Assembly: GCF_001403795.1 (NCBI RefSeq)
Contig: NZ_CXSU01000012.1
Span: 299,669 to 363,668 of the forward strand
Direction: 5' to 3'
From: Jannaschia donghaensis
GTDB lineage: Bacteria > Pseudomonadota > Alphaproteobacteria > Rhodobacterales > Rhodobacteraceae
Length of the DNA: 64,000 nt
The stretch's first letter is position 1, and the number at the start of each line of letters is the position of its first letter. Below are positions 25,595-37,897 of the stretch, piece after piece. The position numbers and the translations under genes were made by a program. The notes beneath the pieces were generated by a model. The model ran no database searches. It was not told the origin of the DNA and saw only the letters and a list, made by a program, of their open reading frames with translations.

Positions 25595-25726
25595 ATGACC
25601 TATGCCGGATGGATCGTCATCTGCCTTATGGGGATCTTCCTCGCCGTCGTCGTCACCGCGCTCAGCAAGGCGAATGCCCGTGTGAAAGTGCTGTATGCCG
25701 ACAAGTCGATCATGTCGGACGACTGA
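25595..25726 (+). CDS. 43-residue single-pass membrane protein
   Basis: A small frame, MTYAGWIVICLMGIFLAVV and a polar C-terminus ending IMSDD. One transmembrane helix (about 5-24) is evident. AAGGAACC lies just before the ATG. Unknown function; it lies 36 nt after the ArsR gene and before another tiny membrane protein, and the two could share a transcript. Not recognised as any family. Confidence 0.55.
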   Translation: MTYAGWIVICLMGIFLAVVVTALSKANARVKVLYADKSIMSDD

Positions 25727-25811
25727 GGCTTGCCCGTGGCGGGCCGTCGCAGAGGGGAACAAGATCGCGTGACGGGGGTTTATCTCGTGAAGCATCCACA
25801 AGGAGAGACCC

Positions 25812-26012
25812 ATGGGAATCGAGATACTCGTCGGCGGCCTGTTCCTCGTCACGCTCTTGGCCGGCATCGGCTTTGCCGTCTGGAGCAAGTCGCGCACCGA
25901 AAAACTGATGGACGAGGATCGCCCGAAGTCGACATCGCCGCTGGCGCGGGAAACGGCTGATCCAAAGTTCAAGCCGGATGATCGCGTGACCGATCCGCAC
26001 AACGTCACCTGA
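25812..26012 (+). CDS. 66-residue single-pass membrane protein
   Basis: MGIEILVGGLFLVTLLAGIGF forms one hydrophobic helix (about 4-24); the rest is charged and cytosol- or periplasm-facing (SKSRTEKLMDEDRPKS). It has a good AAGGAGAGACCC ribosome binding site. No family recognised. It ends 19 nt before the hairpin terminator at 26032-26057, which it shares with convergent ilvC. Confidence 0.65.
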   Translation: MGIEILVGGLFLVTLLAGIGFAVWSKSRTEKLMDEDRPKSTSPLARETADPKFKPDDRVTDPHNVT

Positions 26013-26031
26013 TATTCAGCTTATCCCAAAA

Positions 26032-26057
26032 AAAGGGCCCGCAGATGCGGGCCCTTT
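26032..26057. terminator. Bidirectional Rho-independent terminator
   Basis: AAAGGGCCCGC (26032-26042) pairs perfectly with GCGGGCCCTTT (26047-26057) around the loop AGAT, an 11-bp stem with an A run on one side and T run on the other. It sits between the convergent 66-residue ORF and ilvC and can end transcripts from both. Confidence 0.9.
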
Positions 26058-26077
26058 CGCGTTTCAGGACCTGTGCT

Positions 26078-30041
<3,964 letters not shown>

Positions 30042-30051
30042 CGCAGGTCGG

Positions 30052-31233
30052 TCAGGACCCGCCCAGACCCAGTCGCATGACGCCGCGGCGGATGGGGGCA
30101 ACGTCGTGCAGGGCGGAGACGCCCCGCGCGCGCAGGGCCCGCAGGGGTGCGATATCGGCGATGGATGTCCGGTTCAGCAAGTCGATGCCCGCCATCCGCA
30201 GGGTCACATCGGCGCGGCGCGCGCGGGCATAGGCGTCGAGCATGCGGTCGGATCCAATATCGCCCGCGCCGCACAGGTCGCGCAGGACGGCAACGTCCTT
30301 GAGCGATGTGTTCAGGCCCTGCGCCCCGATGGGCGGCATCCCGTGCGCCGCTTCCCCCGCCAGGGCCAGACGTCGGCCGGTGAATCGATCCGCCAGCACC
30401 GAGGTGATTGGCCAGGCGGCCCTGTCGGTCAACAGTGTGAGCGGGCCCATCACACCACCGGACCGATCGTTGGCGGCTGCTTCGAACGTGGCGGGGTCCA
30501 GATCCATCCGGTCGGATTGCGCGGCGGCATCGTCCATCCAGACGACGGCGGAGCGGTGCTGGCCATCGCGGTCGGGCAGGGGCACCAGGGTGAAGGGGCC
30601 ACCGGTGCGATGCACCTCGGTCGAGATGTCGTGGTGCGGCGCTTCGTGACCCAAGGCGAAGACGATCGCCGTCTGCCCATAGTCGATCCGCCTTGCCCCG
30701 ATCTCCGCCATATCGCGCAGCGGGCTGCGCCGCCCGTCGCAGGCCACGACCAATTTGGCCGTCACGCGTGGGCCGTCGGACAGCGTGACGCGTGCGCCGC
30801 TGGTCCGTTGCAGCAGGCCGTCGACCGAAACGCCGAACCGCAGATCCACCGTCTCCAACGCTTCGGTCCGGGCCAGCAGGCCGGCGCGCAGGGCCCAGTT
30901 CGGAAAATTCCAGCCGAAGGGCGCGTCGCCCACGTCCTGCGCCTCGAAATCGCGGGTGACGGGCGGGGATGCGGCGGCGTCCACAATGCGCATCGTCCAA
31001 AGATCGGTGCCGTGGGGGGCAAGCCCGTCCCAGACACCGGCCCGGTCCAGCAGATCGCGGGCGGGTTGCAGAAGGGCCGTGGTGCGCAAATCGGCCCCGG
31101 GATCGTTTTCGCCTGTAACCGGCGAGGCCGGGTCCACGAGGGTTACGCGGTGCCCTTCGGCCCCCAACACGCAGGCGGCGGCCAATCCGGCGGGGCCGGC
31201 ACCGGCGATCAGGATATCTGTGTCATGTGTCAT
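30052..31233 (-). CDS. UbiH/Coq6-family FAD-dependent monooxygenase
   Basis: A 393-residue flavoprotein. N-terminal FAD-binding GxGxxG is LIAGAGPAGLAAA (~9-21), the second motif LVVACDGRRSPLR (~163) and the C-terminal ribityl motif ALAGEAAHGMPPIGAQGLN. These are hallmarks of ubiquinone-biosynthesis hydroxylases that act on aromatic ring precursors at the membrane. The exact position (C1, C5 or C6) cannot be assigned. Start is ATG 31231-31233; a GTG 9 nt upstream is the alternative. 28 nt downstream of the HAD nucleotidase gene, probably co-transcribed. Confidence 0.88.
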   Translation of the reverse strand: MTHDTDILIAGAGPAGLAAACVLGAEGHRVTLVDPASPVTGENDPGADLRTTALLQPARDLLDRAGVWDGLAPHGTDLWTMRIVDAAASPPVTRDFEAQDVGDAPFGWNFPNWALRAGLLARTEALETVDLRFGVSVDGLLQRTSGARVTLSDGPRVTAKLVVACDGRRSPLRDMAEIGARRIDYGQTAIVFALGHEAPHHDISTEVHRTGGPFTLVPLPDRDGQHRSAVVWMDDAAAQSDRMDLDPATFEAAANDRSGGVMGPLTLLTDRAAWPITSVLADRFTGRRLALAGEAAHGMPPIGAQGLNTSLKDVAVLRDLCGAGDIGSDRMLDAYARARRADVTLRMAGIDLLNRTSIADIAPLRALRARGVSALHDVAPIRRGVMRLGLGGS

Positions 31234-31261
31234 GTTCGACACGTAGGGCGCGGGGCCGGGT

Positions 31262-31924
31262 TCATCCAGCCGACAGGATGCCGCGCAGGAACTTCGTCAG
31301 GTCCGCAGTGTGATGGTGGATGTGCGGGGCGACGTGCGGCACCGGGGCGACGTGGACGGTGGTAAGCCCCATGGCGGCGGGCACGGCAAGGTTTCGCGGG
31401 CTGTCTTCGAACATGGCGGAGCGGGCGGGGGTCAGGCCGTCACGCGCGAAGACGCGGGCGAAGGCGGCGTGATCTGGCTTGGGCACATAGCCCGCATGTT
31501 CCACGCCGTGGACCGCGTCCCAGATGCCTGAAAGTCCGCGTGCCGACAGCACGTTTTCCGCATAGGGGGCCGTGCCGTTGGTGTAGATGACCTTGCGGCC
31601 CGGTAAGGCGACCAGGGCCGCGCGCAAGTCCGGATCGGGCGACAGGACCGAGAAGTCGATGTCGTGAACGTCGACGAGGAACGGTTCGGGGTCGGCACCA
31701 TGTTCGCGCATCAGACCGGCGAGGGTGGTGCCGTGATCGTGCCACCAGCGCGCGCGCAGGCGGTCCGCTTCGGGCGCGTCCACGCCCAGGACGGCCATGA
31801 TCCAGGCCACCATGCGGGCCTCGATCTGCGGAAAGAGGGGCGCGCTGGACGGATAGAGCGTTTCGTCCAGGTCGAAAACCCAGGTGGTAATGTCGTCCCA
31901 CGTGGGGGGAATTGAAGGAGCCAT
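31262..31924 (-). CDS. HAD-IA pyrimidine 5'-nucleotidase-like phosphatase
   Basis: A 220-residue HAD protein with motif I FDLDETLYPSS (nucleophile Asp), motif II VIYTNGT, motif III VPKPDHAAF and motif IV AMFEDSPRNL. The LDETLYP sequence is typical of the SDT1/pyrimidine 5'-nucleotidase branch, which removes phosphate from UMP/CMP. The tail is histidine-rich (HIHHHTADL). Start ATG 31922-31924. Divergent from the GntR regulator; same strand as the UbiH gene. Confidence 0.88.
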   Translation of the reverse strand: MAPSIPPTWDDITTWVFDLDETLYPSSAPLFPQIEARMVAWIMAVLGVDAPEADRLRARWWHDHGTTLAGLMREHGADPEPFLVDVHDIDFSVLSPDPDLRAALVALPGRKVIYTNGTAPYAENVLSARGLSGIWDAVHGVEHAGYVPKPDHAAFARVFARDGLTPARSAMFEDSPRNLAVPAAMGLTTVHVAPVPHVAPHIHHHTADLTKFLRGILSAG

Positions 31925-32030
31925 CACGCTGGTCTGGCGTGCGGGTTCGGCGCGGTCAAGCCGGGCTTTCGCGGTTGTTCGGGCGCGGTCGGGGCGATAG
32001 CTTCGGCACGAAAGTGACGAAGGATGCGGA

Positions 32031-32666
32031 ATGGCCCAAATCGCGCAGAAGGATGCACATGCCCTGATCCTGGATGCGATCGACCGGGGCGATTTCCGAC
32101 CGGGCGACCGCCTTGTGGAGAGCGAGCTGGCCGACCGGTTCGGCGTATCCCGCACCCCCGTGCGCGAGGCGTTGCAGCGTCTGGAAACGCAATCGGTTCT
32201 GGTGCGTGACGGACGGTCGCTGATCGTGGCGACGCTGTCGCACGACCAGATGGCCGAACTTTACGCGGTGCGCACCGAACTGGAGGCCCTGGCCGCGCGT
32301 CTGGCGGCACAGCACGCGGCGCGCGAGGAGATCCGCGTGCTGCGCCGGATGGTGAACGAGGACGAAGCGTTCTTGGGCGATGCGCGCGCGTTGTCGCAGG
32401 CGAACCGCCGGTTTCACCGTCAGATCCATCTTGCATCGCACAACCGATATCTGGTGCAGCAACTGGGCATGGTACACCGCACGATGGCGCTGATGGCGAC
32501 GACGTCGCTTGCTGCCGAAGGTCGGGGCGAGACCGCGCTGGGCGAACATCTGGCAATCGTCGATGCAATCGAAGCCCGCGACGGGGAGGCCGCGGCGGAG
32601 GCGCTGCGCCAGCATCTGAGCGAGGCGTTCGAGACGCGTCTGCGAGAGGAAGCGCTGCGCGAGTGA
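32031..32666 (+). CDS. GntR-family regulator, FadR/FCD type
   Basis: A 211-residue regulator. Residues ~5-70 form a winged helix (IDRGDFRPGDRLVESELADRF, recognition helix VSRTPVREALQRLE) and ~80-205 an all-helical FCD ligand domain whose metal-binding histidines are suggested by HRQIHLASHN and EHLAIVDAI. FCD regulators respond to organic acids. Convergent with the glycosyltransferase gene. Its targets are not evident, and no adjacent transport genes are present, so a distant operon is likely. Confidence 0.9.
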   Translation: MAQIAQKDAHALILDAIDRGDFRPGDRLVESELADRFGVSRTPVREALQRLETQSVLVRDGRSLIVATLSHDQMAELYAVRTELEALAARLAAQHAAREEIRVLRRMVNEDEAFLGDARALSQANRRFHRQIHLASHNRYLVQQLGMVHRTMALMATTSLAAEGRGETALGEHLAIVDAIEARDGEAAAEALRQHLSEAFETRLREEALRE

Positions 32667-32678
32667 TCGCGGCGGCGA

Positions 32679-34727
32679 TCAGGGAACGGGCGCGGCCCCG
32701 ACGCGGGTGATCGATGTCGTCGGATCGATATGCGCGATTTCCGCCCTGTCGGCCCCGCCGAACGCCCCGTGGTCCGTCTTGTCCCAATGAAACGGATCGA
32801 AAACGATTTCCACCAAGGCCTTCCAGACGGCAAATGTGGCGAGTGGGAAGTAAAGCTCCATCGTCGGGATCCAGCGGCGCAGCGGTTTGTGGTGTTCCGT
32901 TCCGCATCCGACCCAAGCGATGGCCATCGACGTCAGACCAGCGCCGAGCAGGATGATCGAAAGCGTCAGGATGCCGTTGCCCGGCAGCCAGTCGGTGATT
33001 GGATGGGCGATGCCGAAGGGGATCACGATTGTCGACCAGAGCGTCGGCATCAGCAGTGCGTTCAAGATCGATCCGAGAAAAAGAAGATGAAACCCCAGCC
33101 AGCGGCGTGGCCCCAGATCACGGAGCAGGCGCAGCGGATTTCGGGCGTGAACGGCCCAGGTCAGGATATACCCCTTCATCCAGCGCGAGCGTTGCTTGAC
33201 CCATGCGATCGGGTGGGCGTTCGCTTCCTCCAGTGTGGTGGTCTGGAGGATTTCAGTGCGGTAGCCCATTCGCGCCAAGCGCACGCCCAGGTCCGCATCT
33301 TCGGTTACGTTGTGCGCGTCCCATCCGCCGACGATGTCGAGGGCGTCGCGGCGAAAGAACAAGGTGGTGCCGCCCAAAGGCACGGCGAGACCGAGGCGGG
33401 CCAGACCCGGAAGCACGAGGCGGAACCAGTTGGCGTATTCGATGGTGAAGCAGCGCGACATCCAGTTACGGGTCGGATTGTAGTAGTCGAGAAGACCCTG
33501 AAGGCAAGCGACCTTCGCGGGCGCCGATTGGAACCGGGTCGCGACCTTCATCAGCTGATCGGGTGCGGGCGCGTCTTCGGCGTCGTAGATGCCGACGATA
33601 TCGCCATGGGTGAAGTTCAGTGCGTAGTTCATGGCGCGCGGCTTGGTACGGGGTTGGCCGTCAGGCACCGCGATGATCCGCATCCACGTGGGGAGGTTCG
33701 CGGCGGCAAGCGCCGTGCGTGTGTCGATGTCGTCGGCTTCGACGACGAGGCAGATGTCGAGAAGTTCGCGCGGATATTGCAAGCGGGACAGCCGCTCGGT
33801 CAGGGGGGCGGCGATGCCGGGTTCGCGGTGCAGCGGCACCAGGATGGAAATCGACGGCATCTTTCGCGCCACCATGTCCCGCGGGCGCACGGTCGAGAAG
33901 ACGTGCGGCCGCCGTCGCAGGGCGATGACCGCGGCAAGGCGCAGGCCGAGGTTGCTGCACATGACCATCAGCCCAAGCGCGGTCGCGATGCGCAGCGCCG
34001 CGATCGGCCAGACGACCGTCGCCGCAAGCGCCAGCAGGACCAAGGCGGCAAGAGCCACGGGAAAAAGCCCGCCGCGCCATTGCCGACAGCTCATCGGTTT
34101 GGGCACCTGGCATTCCGCGCCGCGCGCAAGCCTTGGGCCGTGCACCTCGACCAGCCGCTTGTCGAGCACGCTGTCTGTCACGACGGCGAAAAGACACGGG
34201 CCCAGCACCGGGGGCAGCACCTCCGCCAGGTCGTCGAGCGTTTCGGGCCGGGCCGTGGCGATCAGGGTCATGCTGCCGACCCGGCGCCATGGCATGCAGC
34301 GGTAGCGCAGCGCCGTATCGAGGGGCATCCGGCGGGCCAGCGCGTCATTGTCGACTGTCGAGGGGGGCATGTCGTGCACGCGCCCGATGCCGCGTTGCTT
34401 GGCCAGCGCCTCGGCCAGCACGTCTTCGCTGACCATCGAACGGCGGAGCAGCACATCGCCCAAGCGGACCGACATCTGGCGCTGCAACATCAGGGCCTGA
34501 GCCAGGTCCGACCCGGTGATGGCCCCCATGTTCAGAAGGATTTCGCCCAGTTTCGGCCGTGCATCGGCCACCTGTCGCCGGACGGCGGGGGCGGCGGGGC
34601 GGGAGCCGACGGGTACATCGCGCATCCGCGTCAGGCGTCGCGCGATGACGCCGTCCGACCCGACCCCGTCGCTTCGATCGTCCTGGAACGGATCGTCGGC
34701 AGAACTCGAAACGGAAGACAGGGACAT
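32679..34727 (-). CDS. MshEN (c-di-GMP-binding) domain fused to a processive GT2 glycosyltransferase
   Basis: 682 residues. Two consecutive MshEN motifs occur at about 59-82 (KLGEILLNMGAIT, then LAQALMLQ) and 88-111 (RLGDVLLRR, then VLAEALAKQ), matching the c-di-GMP-binding pattern of the GspE N-terminus. A helical linker and two membrane segments (about 218-272) precede a family 2 glycosyltransferase: ISILVPLHREPG, VVEADD, IYDAEDAP, the catalytic TEDADLG and QRSRW. At least four membrane helices follow. This is the layout of polysaccharide synthases, activated by c-di-GMP if the binding domain is functional. A full CtrA site sits 43 nt upstream. Confidence 0.85.
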   Translation of the reverse strand: MSLSSVSSSADDPFQDDRSDGVGSDGVIARRLTRMRDVPVGSRPAAPAVRRQVADARPKLGEILLNMGAITGSDLAQALMLQRQMSVRLGDVLLRRSMVSEDVLAEALAKQRGIGRVHDMPPSTVDNDALARRMPLDTALRYRCMPWRRVGSMTLIATARPETLDDLAEVLPPVLGPCLFAVVTDSVLDKRLVEVHGPRLARGAECQVPKPMSCRQWRGGLFPVALAALVLLALAATVVWPIAALRIATALGLMVMCSNLGLRLAAVIALRRRPHVFSTVRPRDMVARKMPSISILVPLHREPGIAAPLTERLSRLQYPRELLDICLVVEADDIDTRTALAAANLPTWMRIIAVPDGQPRTKPRAMNYALNFTHGDIVGIYDAEDAPAPDQLMKVATRFQSAPAKVACLQGLLDYYNPTRNWMSRCFTIEYANWFRLVLPGLARLGLAVPLGGTTLFFRRDALDIVGGWDAHNVTEDADLGVRLARMGYRTEILQTTTLEEANAHPIAWVKQRSRWMKGYILTWAVHARNPLRLLRDLGPRRWLGFHLLFLGSILNALLMPTLWSTIVIPFGIAHPITDWLPGNGILTLSIILLGAGLTSMAIAWVGCGTEHHKPLRRWIPTMELYFPLATFAVWKALVEIVFDPFHWDKTDHGAFGGADRAEIAHIDPTTSITRVGAAPVP

Positions 34728-34769
34728 AGGGTACTCGGGCAATGACACCCGGACCCTGACGCCCAAATC

Positions 34770-34784
34770 TTAATCTTGCGTTAA
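34770..34784 (-). promoter_or_regulatory. CtrA-type binding site, TTAA-N7-TTAA
   Basis: TTAATCTTGCGTTAA at 34770-34784 exactly fits the full CtrA consensus TTAA(N7)TTAA. It lies in the 67-nt gap between carA and the glycosyltransferase gene, 43 nt before the latter's ATG, where a promoter would be expected. CtrA is the alphaproteobacterial response regulator controlling motility and surface genes. Confidence 0.55.
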
Positions 34785-34794
34785 TGCCCCGGAA

Positions 34795-35940
34795 TCACCC
34801 GCGCGCCGCCTCCATCGCGGCGGCGAAATCGTCGAACAGATAGGCGCTGTCATGGGGGCCGGGGCTCGCTTCGGGATGGTACTGTACCGAAAAGACAGGC
34901 TTGCCCGAAAGACGGATGCCGCAGTTCGACCCGTCGAAGAGCGAGACATGCGTCTCCTCCACCCCCTCGGGCAAAGATTGCACGTCGACCGTGAACCCGT
35001 GGTTCATCGACGTGATCTCTACCTTGCCATCCGTGCGCCGCTGAACCGGGTGGTTCGCGCCGTGGTGGCCGTGGTTCATTTTGATCGTCTTGGCCCCAAG
35101 GGCCATGGCAAGCATCTGATGCCCCAGGCAGATCCCGAAGACCGGCAACCCGCTTTCGACCATTTCGCGGATCATCGGGACGGCGTATTTGCCGGTCGCC
35201 GCCGGATCGCCCGGTCCGTTCGACAAGAACACGCCGTCGGGGTTGAGCGCCTTCACGTCCTCGGCGGTCGCCGTCGCGGGCAGGACGGTAACGTCGCAGC
35301 CGACCGAGGCGAGGGAGCGCAGGATATTGCGCTTGGCACCAAAGTCGATGGCGACGACCTTGTGACGTGGGTTTTCTTGCGTGCCGAAGCCATCCGGCCA
35401 GGCCCATTTCGTCTGGTCCCAGCGGTAGGATTGCGCGCATGTCACGTCGCGGGCCAGGTCGACACCTTCCAGTCCCTTGAACGCGCGGGCCTGGGCCACC
35501 AAGGCCTCGATGTCGAAATTGCCGTCGGGATCATGGGCCAACGCCGCGTGTGGCGCGCCCTGCTGCCGGATGGCGCGGGTCAGGCGGCGGGTATCGATGC
35601 CGCCGATGCCGATGCGGCCCCGGCTGGTCAGCCAGGCTTCCAGATCCTGCGTCGCGCGCCAGTTCGACGGATCGGTCGGGTCCCATTTGACGACCATGCC
35701 GGCGGCGACGGGGGTCGCCGTCTCGTCGTCTTCGGGGGTGACGCCGGTGTTGCCGATGTGGGGGAAGGTGAAGGTCACGATCTGCCCGGCGTAGGACGGG
35801 TCGGTCATGATCTCCTGATACCCGGTCATGGCAGTGTTGAAGCACAGCTCCGCCACGGACACCCCGGTTGCGCCGAATCCGCGGCCCATGAAGATCGTGC
35901 CGTCGGCAAGGGCGAGGCAGGCGGTCGGCGTCTGGGACAT
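34795..35940 (-). CDS. carA: Carbamoyl phosphate synthase small subunit
   Basis: A 381-residue glutaminase subunit that delivers ammonia from glutamine to CarB for arginine and pyrimidine synthesis. The N-terminal half (FGATGVSVAELCFNTAMTGYQE, SYAGQIVTFTFP) is the small-subunit domain. The class I amidotransferase half has LSNGPGDP and the catalytic-cysteine motif FGICLGHQ (C~253), with the His-Glu pair in SVQYHPEA. Start ATG at 35938-35940. Divergent from yqeY across 186 nt. carB is not in the window. Confidence 0.97.
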   Translation of the reverse strand: MSQTPTACLALADGTIFMGRGFGATGVSVAELCFNTAMTGYQEIMTDPSYAGQIVTFTFPHIGNTGVTPEDDETATPVAAGMVVKWDPTDPSNWRATQDLEAWLTSRGRIGIGGIDTRRLTRAIRQQGAPHAALAHDPDGNFDIEALVAQARAFKGLEGVDLARDVTCAQSYRWDQTKWAWPDGFGTQENPRHKVVAIDFGAKRNILRSLASVGCDVTVLPATATAEDVKALNPDGVFLSNGPGDPAATGKYAVPMIREMVESGLPVFGICLGHQMLAMALGAKTIKMNHGHHGANHPVQRRTDGKVEITSMNHGFTVDVQSLPEGVEETHVSLFDGSNCGIRLSGKPVFSVQYHPEASPGPHDSAYLFDDFAAAMEAARG

Positions 35941-36126
35941 GGGGGCGCTCCGGCGATGACTGGGCAGACTTGCGGGGTCATACGGGGGGGGCGTGGGGGG
36001 GTCAACCGCGCGCGGGCCCGGACGGATGACGTTTCGGCAGGCACCGGCGGAACCGGGCCGAAGGATTTGCCGCATGGGCACAAGTCGGCTATGCCGCACG
36101 CTTCGATAACCACCGTGGGGAAGACG

Positions 36127-36585
36127 ATGGATCTGCGCGAACGACTGAATGCCCGGCTCAAGGAAGCGATGCGCGAGAAGGACAGTCGCCGGGTGGGAAC
36201 CCTGCGCCTGATCAACGCGGCGCTCAAGGACCAGGACATCGCGCTGCGCGCCGAAGGCCGCACCGTCGGCGACGCGGAGGCGACCGCGACCATGGCGAAG
36301 ATGGTCAAGCAGCGTCAGGAATCGACCCGCGCCTACGAAGAGGCCGGGCGGCTGGAACTGGCGCAGGCGGAGATGGAGGAAATCGCCATCATCGAAGCCT
36401 TCCTGCCCAAGCGCCTGTCGGACGAAGAAGTCGCAACGGCCGTGAATGACGCGATCGCGGACACGGGTGCCACGTCGATCCGGGATATGGGCAAGGTCAT
36501 GGGCGCGCTGAAGGCGAAGTACACCGGACAGATCGACTTCGGGGCCGTCGGGCCGGTCGTGAAGGACCGGCTGAACCAGGACTGA
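36127..36585 (+). CDS. yqeY: GatB/YqeY-domain protein
   Basis: A 152-residue helical protein of the YqeY family, similar to the C-terminal tail of the GatB amidotransferase: MDLRERLNARLKEAMREKD, TLRLINAALKDQDIALR, IAIIEAFLPKRLSDEEV and MGKVMGALKAKY. In bacteria it is a free-standing domain thought to bind tRNA or aid amidotransfer, but its role is not settled. Commonly upstream of carA in alphaproteobacteria, as here in divergent orientation. Confidence 0.92.
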   Translation: MDLRERLNARLKEAMREKDSRRVGTLRLINAALKDQDIALRAEGRTVGDAEATATMAKMVKQRQESTRAYEEAGRLELAQAEMEEIAIIEAFLPKRLSDEEVATAVNDAIADTGATSIRDMGKVMGALKAKYTGQIDFGAVGPVVKDRLNQD

Positions 36586-36595
36586 CGTCGCCGCG

Positions 36596-37780
36596 TCAGT
36601 CGATGCGAAGGCGCGCGACGGCCAGCGTGTCATAGCGGCGACCTTCGATCACGCTGTCCACGATAACCTCGATCCAGTCGACGCCTTCGAATCCGGCCAG
36701 CGTCCAGGTTTGTTCGCGCCTGTTGTCGCGCACGACGATGACCCTCTCGTGCCCGTTGGAGCCGCGCAGGGTCAGGCCCTCCAACCGGGCGTGGCGTCGG
36801 AAGGCTTTCTCGTCGGTATTGTCGCCGTTCACCACCGTCAGGCGCTGCGCCGAGATTGACGTGGCGAAATCGAAGAGCATCCGACTGCCGGAACCGGGCC
36901 CGGGTTCCTGTTCCGTCCAGGGGGCGCGGCGGTCGTTGTCGGTCAGCCGGGCCACATGATCGACGCCCAGGGCCGACGACGCGCAGACCCGCCCGCGCAA
37001 TCCCCCTTTGGGCAGCGGTGCGCAGACGGCGCGTTCGGACATTTCCGGCCGGATGGTATCGTGCGGGCGCGTTTCTGCGGGGACGGCAGGCGCGGCCTGC
37101 GCCCCCGTGTCGCCCGGTGTCGCTGCATCGGGACGCTGGCGGATGGACGGCGCGGTGTCATCGGGATCGGTCGCATCGCCGGGCAGGGCGAGTCCGGCCC
37201 GACCGGCGGACGCGCGCCAGCCCTTTTCGACCGCCGCAAGCCGCAGGCCGCGTGCCGGATGGGTGGCAGACCCCGTCGCGCCGAAATCCTGCCATAGGGC
37301 CTGTGCCTGCGCGAGATTTGCCCCCAGAGCGTGGAGCGCGAAGCCGGCGAATTCGTCGGCCTGCAGTTCCGTCGCGGGGCGCGATCCGCCCCGGACGATC
37401 GTGTGACCCAGCAGATGATGGCCGATTTCATGGGCGACGACCGCATAGAGGGGCCAGCGATCATTGGTCGGCAGATCCCGGAATTGCCGGACCCAGAGCG
37501 GATTGAAACCGATCCAGCGTTCCTGATCCTCCAGGTAGGCGGCGGCGTTGAGAACCTCCATCGTCTCTTCGATCTTGAAGGTGTTCACGAGGCCCGAGAC
37601 TGCCAGGATTTCGGAGGCGAGTAGGAAGACCTCCCGTTCGCTCAGACGCCGTTCCTCGGCGCTCAGGGGATCCGTGATGGCGGTTCCCGCATCCGCGCAG
37701 CCGCCCATGCCGCAGGGATCCTGCGCCGCGACGGGGCCGGCAAGGGCGATGGAAAGGGCGAAGGCCAGGGCGGGGCGCAT
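36596..37780 (-). CDS. Secreted M48-like zinc metalloprotease with C-terminal beta domain
   Basis: 394 residues with a signal peptide (1-20, VAAQD cleavage). Residues ~90-160 hold HEIGHHLLGH (117-126) and the third ligand in ELQADEFAG (138-146), an M48-type zinc site, likely active. A proline-rich, Thr/Ala linker (about 205-245) separates it from a C-terminal beta-rich domain (~255-394, RMLFDFATSISAQRLTVVNG) that resembles NADase-type glycan-binding or discoidin-like folds. No membrane helices besides the signal, so periplasmic or secreted. Convergent with yqeY. Confidence 0.78.
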   Translation of the reverse strand: MRPALAFALSIALAGPVAAQDPCGMGGCADAGTAITDPLSAEERRLSEREVFLLASEILAVSGLVNTFKIEETMEVLNAAAYLEDQERWIGFNPLWVRQFRDLPTNDRWPLYAVVAHEIGHHLLGHTIVRGGSRPATELQADEFAGFALHALGANLAQAQALWQDFGATGSATHPARGLRLAAVEKGWRASAGRAGLALPGDATDPDDTAPSIRQRPDAATPGDTGAQAAPAVPAETRPHDTIRPEMSERAVCAPLPKGGLRGRVCASSALGVDHVARLTDNDRRAPWTEQEPGPGSGSRMLFDFATSISAQRLTVVNGDNTDEKAFRRHARLEGLTLRGSNGHERVIVVRDNRREQTWTLAGFEGVDWIEVIVDSVIEGRRYDTLAVARLRID

Positions 37781-37897
37781 GGTCGAAACTCCGGTCGCGG
37801 GGTCGGGTGGAGCGTATTCCGGCAGGGCGGCCCCTTGCAACGCCTTGAACCGGGACGCGCGGGCGGGCATTTAGATCCGATAGCCAGGGGGAACGAC

